This document shows, piece after piece, positions 30,920 to 43,920 of a DNA stretch of 64,000 bases. Where the stretch lies: contig NC_056428.1 in NCBI RefSeq assembly GCF_905147365.1, forward strand, positions 38,235,001-38,299,000. Reading direction: 5' to 3'. The notes under the pieces were generated by a model. That model saw only the letters and a list, made by a program, of their open reading frames with translations, was not told the origin of the DNA and did no database searches. The position numbers were made by a program, and so were the translations under genes. The stretch comes from Aricia agestis. Lineage: Eukaryota; Arthropoda; Insecta; Lepidoptera; Lycaenidae. Every line of letters starts with the position of its first letter. The stretch's first letter is position 1.

Positions 30920-32480
30920 AAACAGCATTATTTATTTAGATAGATGATATATACAACAGCTTATTAATTAGTTTAGTTTTTATTTATAACTTAAGTAGTA
31001 GCAACTATTATCTATTCTGTGGTAGTAGACAATTTCAATTAGTGTATGAAAATGGATGAAAAAATGTATATAGGTAATATCCTAAGAGTATACTCTCTTT
31101 CCTTTGCCGCGGTTTTCATCATACTATAGTTTTTGTAAGCTATACAGTTTACAAAAACTTATTGAGACATCAAAATAAGCAATAAAAGAACTTTATAAAG
31201 AAAATCTTCGCGGTGCCTTCGGTCACGCTACAATAAATAAATCATATCACTTAGAAGTTAGAACTGCACATAATCGCATAGCAACATGTAGACTATTGCT
31301 GTGCGGAGCAAACGAGACACAGTAGCTGTCCCGTGCTACCGATACAAAAATTTTACACATAGTCTTTTTATTACTAATTTTTTATTGTTGGGCCATGTTA
31401 GATAGCCATGATTGTCGAACGATTACAAAGCTGTGCATAGCATGCAGAATCGACGTGACGTGAGCAATCAAAGATGAATAGGCCATCAAAGATAAAAAGG
31501 CCAATTTGTACGACTAAATTGATTGTAAATGAATATTTTCCATTATTTTTCAAAGAGTAAAGGCGGCGACAACGCAACATTTTTAATCTACTTATTTTAT
31601 ACTTTATGAACATTGTAATATCAGAGAAAATAACTACTACTTATGTTATACTTATTAAAATAAATAATTTAAGGGTGGGTAGAGTAAAACATAAAGCGTC
31701 AATCATCTAATAGATTTGACCATAGCGTCGATAGTTTACGATTATTATTAATGCCTTAAGCCGCTCGTTTGCACTACGCCATATACGTTGACATACGTAA
31801 TGGTAAGTATCAGTATAGTTACAATTAAGGAAATGCAAAGCATCCATTAACGCGGCTTCAAAGAGAATCTGATTATTCCTGCTTCTACTTAGCTCTATCT
31901 TATATCAACTAACAATGTTAACTGGAGGAATTCCATTACAAATTGCCATTAGAAAATAGAGAAGATATGCCGAACTACTTTATAAGGGGTACTTTATGGT
32001 TGTTATTTTTAAAGTTGAAGGCTAGCAAAAGTTCACCAAATCTCACTTGGAAAGAGGGTGTAAAAGTCCTCGAATACGTCATATGGATATTAATATGGAT
32101 GTACAAAATACTATTGATAAAATAAACAGTGATTCGTAATGTTATCAATTATTATCATATTTTTTATAATCGTTATGAAAATTAATCAAACATGAGGTTG
32201 GACAATAAATGTTAAATAGGTAAACAAACTAAAGTACAAAACATTAAACAACTCAAGTATGGACTATGGAGCTACTAAAAGATTTAAAGTAATAGCTCCA
32301 AATGGGCTGCTATTAATGTGAATATTAAAAATAAAAGTCATTCCTTCGAGTGGCTAATGGCAATACTATTTCCAGATGCGAAGGCTGTATGTGTCGGAAA
32401 ATAATGGAAAATGAAAAGCGTTCAGAGAGATTATGGAATTAGCAGATGAATAAAGGCCCCTACATGCGGGCAGTACGATT
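30920..32480. other. No gene recognised (intron 1)
   Basis: A short hairpin (AGTTTTTGTAAGCTATACAG-TTTACAAAAACT, about 31128-31160) is the only structure seen. The 60-codon plus frame at 31943-32125 has no recognisable motif. Confidence 0.5.
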
Positions 32481-32482
32481 AA

Positions 32483-33372
32483 CACCCGGTTTCTGAAAGG
32501 CTGATCAACACTAAAATTAACTAATTGCCTGTTAAATCTCTTGTCAAGTTACAATTGAGTTGCTAGAAGCACGGTTATTTAGTTTTATTTGATCAGCGCG
32601 TCAGTTGACGGTAGCTGTTCAATTTGACTCGAGAATGATATGTCAACCGCCATTTTGGGTTTCCGAAACGCTTGTCAAGCCGTGATCATAGATTAAAGGT
32701 TTCTCAAAAGCTGTGTCAACCATAGACTTAATATATACTGTAACTAATCGGTGATTGTGGGTGAATTAACTTAAGAATTCAATTATTTTTTATGTGAATC
32801 TACATTTTCTTTTTGAACCTACGTAACTATAAGGTTCGTAAACACATTTATTACGAAGTTTTTATAAAAATTCGTAAGAAATACGTGGATTATGCAAAGA
32901 AACTGTTTATTTGCAGTACTCGTTTTATTTACAAAAAATGTATATTACAATCAATTTCATTTCTATAATGAAGAAGAATTTAGGATTCGATATCGTCTGA
33001 AAAATTGAAATTCGGAATTCTGACAATTAACGAAAATAAACAAATCGCAGGTCAAATCAAAATGATCACAGATTAGTTAATTTTCGTCTGATCAATGTTT
33101 CAAAAAGTATCAGATTTGAAATTCCCAGAAAATTTTTGAAAGCAATGACAGTCTGCAATTCCTTCTTTTGACATTTAATTTGCATTTTTGATAGTTAATA
33201 GTGAAGAAATGAACGAAAACAAACAAAGCGCTAGTCAAATTAAAAATGATCATAGATTAGTTAATTTTCGGCTGATCAATGTAACAGAAACTCAAACTGA
33301 TTTGACATCCATGCTAAATTAACAGCAGTGTTAGTTGATCAGTGATTTGACAGGCCTTTCAGAAACCGGGGG
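32483..33372. mobile_element. 890-bp MITE (CACCCGGTTTCTGAAAGG family), long copy
   Basis: Ends CACCCGGTTTCTGAAAGGCT and GGCCTTTCAGAAACCGGGGG with TAA on both sides. It shares most of its interior with 60763-61400. It is longer because of extra internal blocks, including a partial direct repeat (GATCA.AGATTAGTTAATTTT at about 33063 and 33248). Confidence 0.75.
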
Positions 33373-33857
33373 TAAATACGATTGGGCTGATGCACGTCAT
33401 CTTGATTGGATTGAGTTTGCACTAGTCCGGCCAGCACTCTAATATTTAATAAGTATAAACGTCAAAATATTGACACAACAACTTTTTAATTTGAAAAAAA
33501 GTTCAAACGTCAAAATTGTGATCAATAAGCAATAAGGTTCATGTTCAGTGTGTAGTGTGGTAGAAACGTCTGTATAAGCTATATATTTATTTTTATGTAG
33601 ACATTACTTTACTACAATATGTAAATTAGATTTCGCTAAGCGACGAAGTGACAAAATTCGTCACTTGTGAATATAAAATATATTAAACAATAGAGACCCC
33701 GATTCTGTTATTTTATTACAGCATTAATGGAGCTTTGTTATTAACTCTTTACTAATTATTGTTGGATTCCTATTAAACTACAAAATTAAATTCCAAACCA
33801 ACGTGTTATATAAAAGGAGCCAGCGACGGCAGGTCTAGTCTAAAGATTTCGTAATTT

Positions 33858-34302
33858 AAAAAAATCGGTCAAGTGCGAGTCGGACTCGCGCACGAAGGGT
33901 TCCGTACCGTTATAGAGCGCAAATAGGGAAAAAATTGAGTTTTTTGTATGGATGCCCCTCTTTATTATTTATTTTATTTTAATTTTACTAGTTAATATTA
34001 AAGTACACAATATATAATTGAGGATTTTGTGAAAATTTCAAGTGTCTTTATGTTGCCATTATGGATTACGAGCCAAAAAGACCAAAAAAATAACGTTTGT
34101 TGTATGGGAGCCCGCTTAAAAATTTTAATTTTATTTTGTTTGTAGTATTTGATGTTATAGCGGCACCAGATATACAAAATCTGTGAAAATTTCAGAAGTT
34201 TAGCTATAGCGGTTCTTGAGTTACAGCCTGGAGACAGACAGACAGACGGACAGACATCGAAGTCTCACTAATAGGGTCCCGTTTTTACCCTTTGGGTTCG
34301 GA
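33858..34302 (+). repeat. GTTCCG interspersed repeat, near full length
   Basis: It starts AAGTGCGAGTCGGACTCGCG then CACGAAGGGTTCCGTACC, and ends in a CAGACAGACAGACGGACAGA tract followed by AATAGGGTCCCGTTTTTACC-CTTTGGGTTCGG. The inner ends (GGTTCCG / CGGAACC type) are inverted relative to each other. Widespread in Lepidoptera by recognition; no coding capacity. Confidence 0.7.
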
Positions 34303-34304
34303 AA

Positions 34305-35505
34305 TAGGCTTTATACAGGAAAACTTTCAGCTTTTATAAAATGACAAACGTCTGGCTGTCGCTGGCTCTTGGGCAATTATATAATAGGTACGCGCTATGG
34401 ACTGTGGTATAATATGAGAAACTGTTTTGTTGATATAAAACGAACTGGATAAAGGAGAGATGAAGTTGAATATTTCGAATCTGGGTCCAAATCACAATAA
34501 AGTTAATATACCTAGCCGAATAGAGAAACAAAGGCCTGAGCAAGCGAGATGTCACTATCAGTAACACTGCGTGGTAAAAAGAGACGTGTGATACATGACA
34601 GCAGAACCAATTATTTTTTTCATCTTTTTGACGTCCAGTCGCCACTTATCGGCACGTTGACAATTTAATCTCTTAGAAGGATGCTTGTGTAATTGTATAC
34701 GTAAACAAATGTCAAATTTTCACACACAGACTATTTCGGTTTTGTTTGACAGCTCGAGATTGTTGCTCTATTCCTCTTGGTATATTAACTTTATGGTCCA
34801 GATATAATAAAACGTTATTGATAAAGTTAAATTTTATATAATGATTAGACATCTTATTATATCCACGATCAAAGTGCCAAAATAAGCAAGCTGAAACAAC
34901 ACAAATTATGCACGATCAAAAGTCACTTATTATTATTTTTTGAAGAGTTTACCTGTCGTGCCGTTAATAAATGCGCTAATTTTCATATTACATATATTTT
35001 TTAATATTGTCTTTGCAACTACAAAAAAATATTTTCTAGAAAGATATTAGAAGAGCACCTATCGGGCTTATTGCGGAAATCTTGAAATAGGGCTGGGTCT
35101 ACATGTTTGAAGTATTTTGATCTGTCGTATCTCTGTTTCGTGGTGTGCATGAAGATTACGAGGGCATAATACGACTGAAATAATATATAATATGCACTAC
35201 CAACGAAAAATTGCCAAAATAAGAACTGTCACCTAGAAAGTGCCATTATATTATGTATTTGAATATGCAAATTTGCAAATGCATATAATCCGATGTTTAC
35301 TAATGATATGGCCTGGGGCACAGTGTACCGCATCATTACATCGGGTCAGGCTAAATGGAGCATCACAGTACGTTTATAGGTACAGCGGGAACTAAAATAG
35401 ATAATAAGACAGATTATAAATAGGCCAACGCGAATGGCGTGAAATTTTTCACTTGAAAAGTTTAATAAGCTCCATATGACGGTGTTACAGAAGTTTTAAA
35501 ATGCT
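34305..35505. other. No gene recognised (intron 1)
   Basis: AT-rich. The 103-codon minus frame at 34334-34645 has no motif or codon character and is probably chance. 35670-36315 is equally empty. Confidence 0.5.
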
Positions 35506-35508
35506 TAT

Positions 35509-35667
35509 GCTTTGTTCAAATCTACGCGACTGCGACTGCAAAGCGGGAGCGTCAAGTTGTCAAATGTGTGTTTTGAAGTGTACATAACCAGAGTTCTTTT
35601 TTAAAACCATTTGACAACTTGACGCTCTCGCTTCGCAGTCGCTTGGTCGCGTAGGTTTGAACAAAGC
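35509..35667. mobile_element. 159-bp palindromic MITE
   Basis: GCTTTGTTCAAATCTACGCG ... AGCGTCAAGTTGTCAAATG is mirrored by CATTTGACAACTTGACGCTC ... CGCGTAGGTTTGAACAAAGC. Arms are about 60 bp. Confidence 0.75.
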
Positions 35668-36317
35668 ATTACGTTTTTTGAATGTCCAAATTTTCAAATA
35701 AAAGTTGCGTTGCACGAATTCGTATGTAAAAAGATATATTTGTCTTTGTACAAAGTACAAACGAATTCGTGTGACGCAACATTAAATTTAAAAGTTAATG
35801 CAATAAATGTATCTATTTTCGTAATAAATAAGCGAAACGCTAGCTTTACATTTAGATAAGCACTTTAGAAATTAAAAATATCTAAACAGTTTCCCATTCT
35901 TAGTTTTTCGTAAAAGTCAAGTGAGGCTAAATAATAATTTAAAGAATTCAAAGCATTTTATTCTCTGTAGATATTGAATAGCGTTATCCCAGGAGTTACT
36001 AGTTGAATTTATTTTACTATAAAGCAAGCCTTATATTAGTAGATAGCTAAAAAGAAACCATTTTAAACGCATTATAATAATTATTCTCCCATACCACATG
36101 AAGAAAATTTATACTAATGAAATAACCATCAAAATAACTCATAATGTACCATAAGATTGCTTGTTCACGAGTATTAATTATGGCAGAAACTTAACACGGT
36201 TCATTTAGTTTTACACTGGGGCTAATTACAAATATTATAGAATATTAAATTCCTTCGACCCAGTTTCGAAACTTTCGTTTAAACCTAAGCTAAGAAACTA
36301 GGTTTATTATGCACTGG

Positions 36318-36480
36318 ATGGTGGCCGCAATTTGCCTCGAAATTCGATTAATGTGCGGATCCATGGTTTTCCCTGGACAGTGGACGAAAACTATGTTATG
36401 TCCTTTCCCGGAATTTGAAATATCTCCAAACCATGTTTCATTAAAAAACAGTTCAGCCTTAACTGAAAATCAATAAACAA
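36318..36480 (-). mobile_element. Eroded Helitron-like fragment
   Basis: TATGTCCTTTCCCGGAATTT and ATATCTCCAAACCATGTTTC ATT with TTCAG are the reverse complement of the family middle. A further short fragment of the same family in plus orientation is at 37072-37180 (GTCAGTCTGTTTGTCTGATA, CAACGGAGTTGCGGGCGTC). Confidence 0.4.
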
Positions 36481-36829
36481 GGGTTAGTTTACACCGCATT
36501 TTATCGAGTTTTGTCTCGTTGTGAACTGCACCATAGCTTGCCCTAAAAACCACCCTGGTAAAGCCCTCAGACTTGTTCTTTAATGCTAGGAAGTCATACA
36601 AAACGTACAATTTGCTTTCTTGATGTGAACTACAGATTTCACTGACGATGAAAGCCTTTTAATTTTTCGTCGCGCTTTTAATGTATGTTGTGGCTACTGA
36701 TTTCCAGATACGAATTCAGTGGTTTAAATTCAAAGAAAAATAGAATCAATTAAAACAATATTTATCACTAATATTAGGAAAGATGTATAGTATTCGGATA
36801 TTTCACTTTATGGTATGTTGCAGTGTAAT

Positions 36830-36987
36830 GTACTATCGAGAAGTTGATTTATAGGCAGATGGGGGACCTATATTACGTCATTTGGTCGTGTTATGTCATA
36901 CCCAGCCACAGATCACAATTAACATTGAATTGACATGATCCGACCAAATGACGTGGGTCTGCCTAGGAATCAATTTCCTCAAAGGTA
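36830..36987. mobile_element. GATTCCTAGGCAG MITE copy
   Basis: GTACTATCGAGAAGTTGATT at the left, TAGGAATCAATTTCCTCAAA-GGTAC at the right, and the shared core GATCACAATTAACATTGAAT between them. Confidence 0.7.
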
Positions 36988-37231
36988 CATAACATTAAAA
37001 ATATAATTATTTTGTTAGAGCTACCAAGTACTAGCCATCGTATAAAAGAATCCCTAATAATACTTAATAACCGTCAGTCTGTTTGTCTGATACCTTTTCA
37101 CGCTTTAATCATTTTGGTATGGAGATACTTTACAAACGAATCCCTGTGCAACGGAGTTGCGGGCGTCAATTAGTATAGCTAATATTATGATCACGACGTC
37201 ATTGGCTTTGGAGTTGCATCGTCTGTTACAC

Positions 37232-38203
37232 TACAATGTGTCCCGACACCAGTGTCCGATAATTTAGGGCCATATCTTACTGGGATGCCACGGCGGCGTG
37301 GCTAGTGCCGTTACCAGGACAACGTCTGGCGTCGCCAGCGTTATAGTCAGAGTCGACCGCTCCGCATGCGGTGACTGTTGGCGTTGCCAGTTGTTTGCAC
37401 GTCTTTGTATGCTCCGTCACTCAATCAGTCGCTGATTATAGTGATATCTTCAGATAATTGAACATTTTTCAAGGTATTTTCTAAAATCTTTATAGAGTTT
37501 AAGAAAAACACCGCTTTGCGGCGATATAGAGACGCCAGACGTTGCCATGTAACGTCACTGGCCACAACGTCGTGGCATCCCGGTGAGGTATGGCTCTTAG
37601 GGCCTTTCCACACGACGTATTTTTTGCGCACTGACGACGCGCGTTTCTGATGCGCTCGTCTTCTGCGCGTTTTTATCGCGTTTTGGCAGATATAAAGTTT
37701 AAAACTTTAGGCTTCCTTGCATTTGCTGAGCGTTCAACTTACGTTTGTATCGATACAAACGAGCGTAGAAAAGCCTCATGTTAAAGGGCCCTCAATGTTA
37801 TGAAATATAGGTTTTTTATCGACGAATTGACTCATTACTTTTTTATCTTTCTCTCACGGTTGATTTTTTTTCTCGGGCTCTTATACTTTAACCAATATTT
37901 CTCATGTAAATTATACCTACTATGAACATAAAAAAGTTCGCTTTTGATAGCATAAGCACGTAGACTATAATTATGGACGCTGTTACAACATTCGTGTACT
38001 AACACACAAAAAAATTGCGTATTGAGTTATGAATGCACTTATGTTTTTAGATTAGAACAAGACTGCATTAAAAATTGTGGGTTAGGTTATTATTTAGGAC
38101 ACTAATAAAAAGACAGCGACCATTACAGCAACACATTATAATAAGATGAAAAAATGCCAAATTTCTCAATAACGATCGGGCACTAGTATCGGGACACATT
38201 GTA
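37232..38203. mobile_element. ~970-bp element with inverted ends, hosting a nested MITE
   Basis: TACAATGTGTCCCGACACCA-GTGTCCGAT at the left and ATCGGGCACTAGTATCGGGA-CACATTGTA at the right form a ~30-bp inverted repeat. A complete MITE (37267-37596) is inserted near its left end. Confidence 0.6.
37267..37596. mobile_element. 330-bp MITE with TTA target duplication, nested
   Basis: GGGCCATATCTTACTGGGAT-GCCACGG and CGTGGCATCCCGGTGAGGTA-TGGCTC are inverted ends, with TTA at 37264-37266 and 37597-37599. Internal arms ACGTCTGGCGTCGCCAG and GACGCCAGACGT also pair. Confidence 0.75.
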
Positions 38204-38237
38204 CCTTTTTTTTTTTTTTTTTTCGTTGGGGAAATAT

Positions 38238-38556
38238 GTTACTCTCAAAGACCGAAAACGCTCAGTGAACGGAAAAATGGTTCAGTTGTGGTCACAGTGA
38301 ATCAGCCACGTCGCGAAATTCGCGTTGTGGCTCTAATCTAAAAAAACTCTAAACTAAAAAAAATCTAAACTGTCACGACGCGTTCTGGCAATTACAAAAA
38401 GACCATTTATTCTTACCATATCATCGCTTGTTAATACCAACGTAAGTCAAATTTGAAAAGTTTTCAAAACAGACAAAAAAGCACATATTCCATAAGAAAT
38501 ATTTTAAATAATAGATATTTTCCGCTCATTGAGCGTTTTCGGTCTTTGAGCGTAAC
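38238..38556. mobile_element. 319-bp MITE
   Basis: GTTACTCTCAAAGACCGAAA-ACGCTCAGTGAACGGAAAA and TTTTCCGCTCATTGAGCGTT-TTCGGTCTTTGAGCGTAAC are inverted ends of about 39 bp. Confidence 0.75.
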
Positions 38557-38917
38557 AAAATATATAAATCGAAGATCGAGATGCATCGTCTGTTACGTCA
38601 TAATTAGGTACAAAAATCGAAGATTTTCGATTTCCTTTGACAAATTGATTCGCACTGAATTCGCAAAGCATTTAAAGTTAAACAGATTAAGCAAAGTCTG
38701 TTATTTCGTACACGTATTTCGATAGAAAAGGTAAATATTAGCAAAAGCTAATAAATTAATTGTAAATTGATTCAAAATGAATTCGCAAAACGCAATTTTA
38801 AACACAAATTAATGCGTTTTTAAATTTGTCGTTTACAGGTTTGTTAAAACTTGGATTGAGTGGTCACCGCAATGGTGACCGCAAAAAATTAAGAGCGAGA
38901 CTACATTAATAATGCTG

Positions 38918-39282
38918 TAATGCGTTGCGTCGTAGCAACGCATTGTGTGCCGCAACTGCGTTGAGCCAGCGTTGACGCTGCGACGCGATGACGCGACATG
39001 TAGGGCCGAAACACATAACCCGCGGTTGAGCAACGCTGAAATTTGTGTAGTTCTTTATTATGAGTTTGGAATAATTTTGCCTCTGACTTTGGCGGTGCAG
39101 CGGTTTAATGTGTTTCGGCCCTACTTGTCGCTTCATTGCGTCGCAGGGACAGCGCTGGCTCAACGTAGTTATTATAGAACGATGCGGCTACAAATGTATT
39201 GGCCAATCAGAGCTCATCCATCCTCTACCTTGCTTTGTTTCATCTCCGTTGAAACAACGCAACGAAGACGCAACGCACTAAT
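38918..39282. mobile_element. ~365-bp palindromic MITE
   Basis: The outer ends contain AATGCGTTGCGT / ACGCAACGCA. Inner arms AACTGCGTTGAGCCAGCGTT ... TAGGGCCGAAACACAT and TGTGTTTCGGCCCTACTTGT ... AGCGCTGGCTCAACG pair over about 60 bp. Confidence 0.7.
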
Positions 39283-39589
39283 GAAGTATATCTTTTAAAT
39301 ATACTTTATAGAAATACCTTAACATATATACCATTATATTATAAGTACTTACTACATTTGTTATAAAATATTTTTCATTCTATTATCAGCTCGGTGAAGG
39401 TCGATCTAAGTTCGGATCTTCTACTAAGTATATAAATATTATGTAAAACGACGCTGTGCGCTGTCAAAGTGGAAAAAATAACTGAATTGATTTGAATGTA
39501 TTGAAATAAAAAAATGACATATTGTGTGTCTCCATTTCATAAAGGACAAAAAGTTATATAGGTATATATGTTTTTCAAAAAGGCTTGCT

Positions 39590-39873
<284 letters not shown>

Positions 39874-40042
39874 ATAATATTAATATGAAGAATATTTGAA
39901 TATTAGGTAAGTACCTACCTGGGTAATTTATAAGGTTAAACGCAAATTGAAATCATAAAATGCGTTAACGTTATGAGCGTTGCATTTTTTTGATGAAAAA
40001 CCATTTAAATTTTATGTGGAAAAATAATTTTAAATTTTGTTA

Positions 40043-40172
40043 GGGCCTGTTTCACCACTTTCTGATAAAGTGCCTATTATAGGCTATTCACAACTTTTTT
40101 GACAGATTCTCCATACTTGATGTGTCAAGTTAATTGGTGGATAGCCTTATCAGGAAGTGGTGAAACAGGCCC
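40043..40172. mobile_element. 130-bp MITE with TTA duplication (GGGCCTGTTTCACC family)
   Basis: GGGCCTGTTTCACCACTTTC and GGAAGTGGTGAAACAGGCCC are the ends, with TTA at 40040-40042 and 40173-40175. Second copy at 55998-56126. Confidence 0.8.
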
Positions 40173-40532
40173 TTATAGTCTCGCTAACACTCGAGACCGA
40201 TTTAGCTTATTTTAGACTTGAAATTCTCTTGAAATTTATCCGTGGAAGTCCAGGGGAGGTTTATATTAAGGAGGAAGGTCACCGGGTCATTAAGTAATCA
40301 GCTCTGTTTTTCATCTGTGAGTAGGTACTACCAATTCGCAATTAAAAGCGTTACATCTTTATAAAAAGTTACCTAGGTCTCAGATTAAAAAAAAACAATA
40401 GAAAGCGGGCCTGCCTTTACAATTACGTAGCAAATAACTAGAGTCAGCTGTATTTATCTGTCAATTGACGTTTCTAATATGCCAGACAAAGACAAGCAGA
40501 CCGTAGTTATTCTCTGGGTAAGTATTATTATT

Positions 40533-40755
40533 TTGAACGCGCTAATAAAACACAATTTTTCGTGCAATTTTTCCACTAAGTTTAATAAGATATTAAGATT
40601 TTAACAAATCATTCGACCGGTAGGATGGTGATTTATTTCGAAATAAATCATCATCCATTATTATTTCAAAACCGGTCGTGTAATTTGTTAAAATTTATAA
40701 TAATTTCATAATATAGTGGAAAAAGTGCACGAAAAATTGTTTTTATTAGTGTTCA
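40533..40755. mobile_element. ~220-bp palindromic AT-rich MITE
   Basis: CTAATAAAACACAATTTTTC-GTGCAATTTTTCCACTA pairs with TAGTGGAAAAAGTGCACGAA-AAATTGTTTTTATTAG; the centre TGATTTATTTCGAAATAAAT-CA is itself a perfect palindrome. Confidence 0.65.
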
Positions 40756-41323
40756 ACATGAATTTCCACCAAGAACCAACAATACAATCAATTACATAAT
40801 ATATTATTATTTTCATTAGTGAGGCGGTTCATGTAATAGAAGTGCCCCCAACGCCAAAATTCGCTTATTCGTTTTTGTGTTAAAAGATAACAGACAGACA
40901 GACACTTTCGCATTTATAATATTAGTAATGTACCCCGATCGAGAATAGTTATTTATACTAGGTAGCCAGACAAATAAACTTATTCACCTAGATAAAGGGG
41001 TCTACTATTTATACATTTTCAAAGTTTGAATATAAATGAACTTCGCTTTGCATCACTCGCTAGAAATCTATTTTTATTATAAGTACTTCCAAGTTCCAAA
41101 GAAAAAATATTTAAATAGTGAAATACAGTACAGGTATAATTAATAAATTATGGAATATAATATGCATTCAACAAAGTAAAGAAAATACAGGTACTTACTA
41201 GACAAAAATATATCATATTTAACAACGCTTTTCAAGTATAAAAATACTGATGTTTTATTAAAATATATACAGTTTATATAATTAGTGAAAATATTGTAAT
41301 TAAATATTAATAACGTTAGCTAT

Positions 41324-41545
41324 TTGACCGAGCTTTGCTCGGTATTCGATGAAAATGACATTTTCTAAAAATGATTCCTAGCTAGATCGATTTATCGCTC
41401 CCGAAACCTCCTATATAATAATACTTACTAAATTTTTTCATGATAATCGTTGGAGGTAATTCCAATTATGTATATATAATATATACAATACTTATACATA
41501 TAATAATTATACAAGAATTGCTCGTTTAAAGATAAAATATTAATA
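41324..41545 (+). mobile_element. 3' end of an RTE-like LINE, copy 3
   Basis: GACCGAGCTTTGCTCGGTAT-TCGATG, GATTCCTAGCTAGATCGATT, AATCGTTGGAGGTAATTCCA and CAAGAATTGCTCGTTTAAAG, in the same order as at 39590, 1.5 kb away. Confidence 0.5.
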
Positions 41546-42078
41546 AAGATAAAACCTAATTTATTAGGAATTCAAACATCGGAATTGTGTTTTTTTTTCA
41601 AACAAAACTATATCGCAGTAGAACAAAATAAGTATAAAAATAGCCAGAATTTCAAATTAAAAAAAAACTTTGAAATTCAAATTTAAAATTTTCTAATTTT
41701 AAACTTCTTCTTTAGCACTCGTTTGACTTTAAGTACCTCTATTTCTAAAACGCGGTAGTTTTATTTCTAAATTTTTAATTAATGTCAACAAGAAAATACA
41801 TACCACTTTCCCTGTCCGCTGTGTTGTTGCATCTGGATGCAAACTAAGTCTACTTATCACTAACGGTAAGGGCGCGAATTGATGGCTGCACCTGCGCGGC
41901 ACGTACGAGCTTTATCAAATGGACGGCGTTTCCCTGTTGGCGCGCTTTTTTTTTAATTTAAGCTGAGGAGCAAAATGTACTAGGTATTCTGCCTGACTCA
42001 GGAGAGTTTCTGCGTCTTTTAAGAATCTCTTTAGGCTTTAAAGAACAACGAACCTTATTGGCATACCTGGCGTATTTT

Positions 42079-42348
42079 GGTGTACACCTATAAAACATAC
42101 GCCAATTGAAAGAGATGTTTGTAACAAATAATAAATATTCTTTAACAAAATGTCGTAAATAATATAATTTCTGAGTTATTTCAATTTGAAAATGTAAAAT
42201 AAATAACATTTCAGATATTATTACTTACCTGATATACTTACCTGAAATATTTAAAAAAGTATAACATTTACGACATTTTGTCAAAGAGTATTTGTTGTTC
42301 GTAATTATTTTCTCTGTCGACTGACGTATGTTTCATAGGTGTACACGA
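42079..42348. mobile_element. ~270-bp palindromic MITE
   Basis: TGTACACCTATAAAACATAC-G and CGTATGTTTCATAGGTGTAC-A are the ends; ACAAAATGTCGTAAAT / ATTTACGACATTTTGT pair inside. Confidence 0.65.
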
Positions 42349-42727
42349 AAAATTTAAGTACTTGAAACTAATTAAATATACCACGCTCCATACAAAAAAT
42401 TTCGAACTCTTTTTTCACTTTTATCGTTTGCAGTAAAATCTCAATGAACTTAATATTTAATTTAGGTATAATTTTGAAAAATAAAGTTGTAGATTACTCT
42501 ACAACTTTATTTTTCTACTCTACTTCTACTACACTACTACTTCTACAACTCTACTTACTCTACTTACGCACGTAAATAGAGTTTTACCAGGTTTTAACAA
42601 TAATGACATGAAAAAGTCAGTGGAAACTTAAATATAACTTTGCTCCTTCATAGGCATACACATACAAAAAATACAATGATTCATTTGTATGTATTGTATC
42701 ATATATTATACACAGAGATTTATAATA

Positions 42728-43920
42728 GGTTGGGGAAAAAGTCTTTTCGCATTATAGTATGTATATGTATAAACTTGTCATAAAATATCTTGGGCTATAC
42801 CAATTGCATCCGATTTTGGTATCATTAATAAATTTTAATTTTACAGAAGACAATTCCAAATTCAAATTAGGTAAATGTGAGATTTTCATTTGTTTTTATT
42901 ATTGTTAAAATGAGTAATTCTAATGAAGAAATTCGTTACATTTATAAATTTTATTACAAAAAGGGTAAAAATGCAACACAAGCAGTTTATGATGTTGATG
43001 GATCTAATGCAGTAACTGTGAGAGTAACGAAAATTTGGTTTAAGCGTTTTCAATCCGGAAATTTTGATATCAAAGATGCACGTCGCTCTGGTTGGCCCAA
43101 GATCGGCATATTTGTAGTTACGATTTAGCTGAAGAACTAGGAATTGACCACAAACGGTTTTGGTGCATTTGAAAAAAGCTGGGTACACAAATATGCTCGA
43201 TATTTGGGTGCCTCATGAGCTCACTGAAAGAAACCTAATAACCGTGTACTCATTTGTGATTCTTTATTACGACGTAATGAAACCGAATCATTTTTGAAGA
43301 AGCTGATAACTGGTGGTGAAAAGAGGATCACGTACGACAAGAACGTGCGAAAAAGATCGTGGTCAAAGGCCGGTCTGGCTTCACAGACTGTGGCGAAACC
43401 CGGGTTGACTCTCAACAAGGTGATGTGTGTGTGGTGAGATTGGAAGGGCATTATTTATTATGAACTGTTACTGCCAAGCAGGACCATTGATTCTGACCTG
43501 TACTGCGAGCAACTGATGAGATTAAAGCAAGAAATTGAGAAAGCGGCCAGAATTGATCAACAGATTGGGTGTGGTTTTTCACCATGATAACAAAAATTAC
43601 GGGAGTTTGGCGGGGAGGTTTTAATGCATCCGCCGTATAGTCCTGACTTTGTACCTTCTTATTTCCACCTGTTTCGGTCGCTACAGAATTCCTTAGGCAG
43701 TGTCAGGTTGACATCACAAGAGGACTGCAAAACCACTAGTCGCAGTTTTTTCATCAGAAGCCCCAAAATTTTTATAGCAAAGGGATCATGTCTATAGCAA
43801 CAAGATGGCAAAAAGTTAATGAACAAAATGGCACCTATATACTTTAGTCAATTGTAAATAAACTTTATAAAAAAACCTTTGATTTTTTATATAAAATGCG
43901 AAGAAACTTTTTCCCCAACC
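42728..43920 (+). mobile_element. mariner-family transposon, decayed (1193 bp)
   Basis: The ends are inverted repeats beginning GGTTGGGGAAAAAGT with imperfect continuation (...TTCGCAT on both sides). TA dinucleotides flank them at 42726-42727 and 43921-43922, the hallmark of Tc1/mariner insertion. The transposase begins at ATG 42910 with MSNSNEEIRYIYKFYYKKGK, the N-terminal helix-turn-helix region. The frame then breaks repeatedly. Sequence is missing after the RRSGWP linker, a TGA falls in the WDWKG motif near 43437, and bases are deleted after the HHDN motif near 43585. The PYSPDF motif near 43635 is still readable. The element cannot encode a working transposase. Confidence 0.9.
42910..43848 (+). 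pseudogene. mariner transposase, frameshifted
   Basis: The N-terminal 60-odd codons are intact in one frame up to the linker. Downstream pieces in other frames still show WVPHELTERN (about 43206), RRNETESFLKKLITG (about 43270), VFHHDN (about 43575) and MHPPYSPDF (about 43623). Family knowledge places the catalytic aspartates in these segments. Several small deletions and at least one stop separate them, so this is a dead copy. Confidence 0.85.

Noticed and set aside
34334..34645. 103-codon minus-strand ORF
   Set aside because: No motif, AT-rich codons, no splice or promoter context; consistent with chance.
37600..37792. Possible MITE starting GGGCCTTTCCACACGACG
   Set aside because: The right end (AAAGGGCCC) matches too briefly to support an element.
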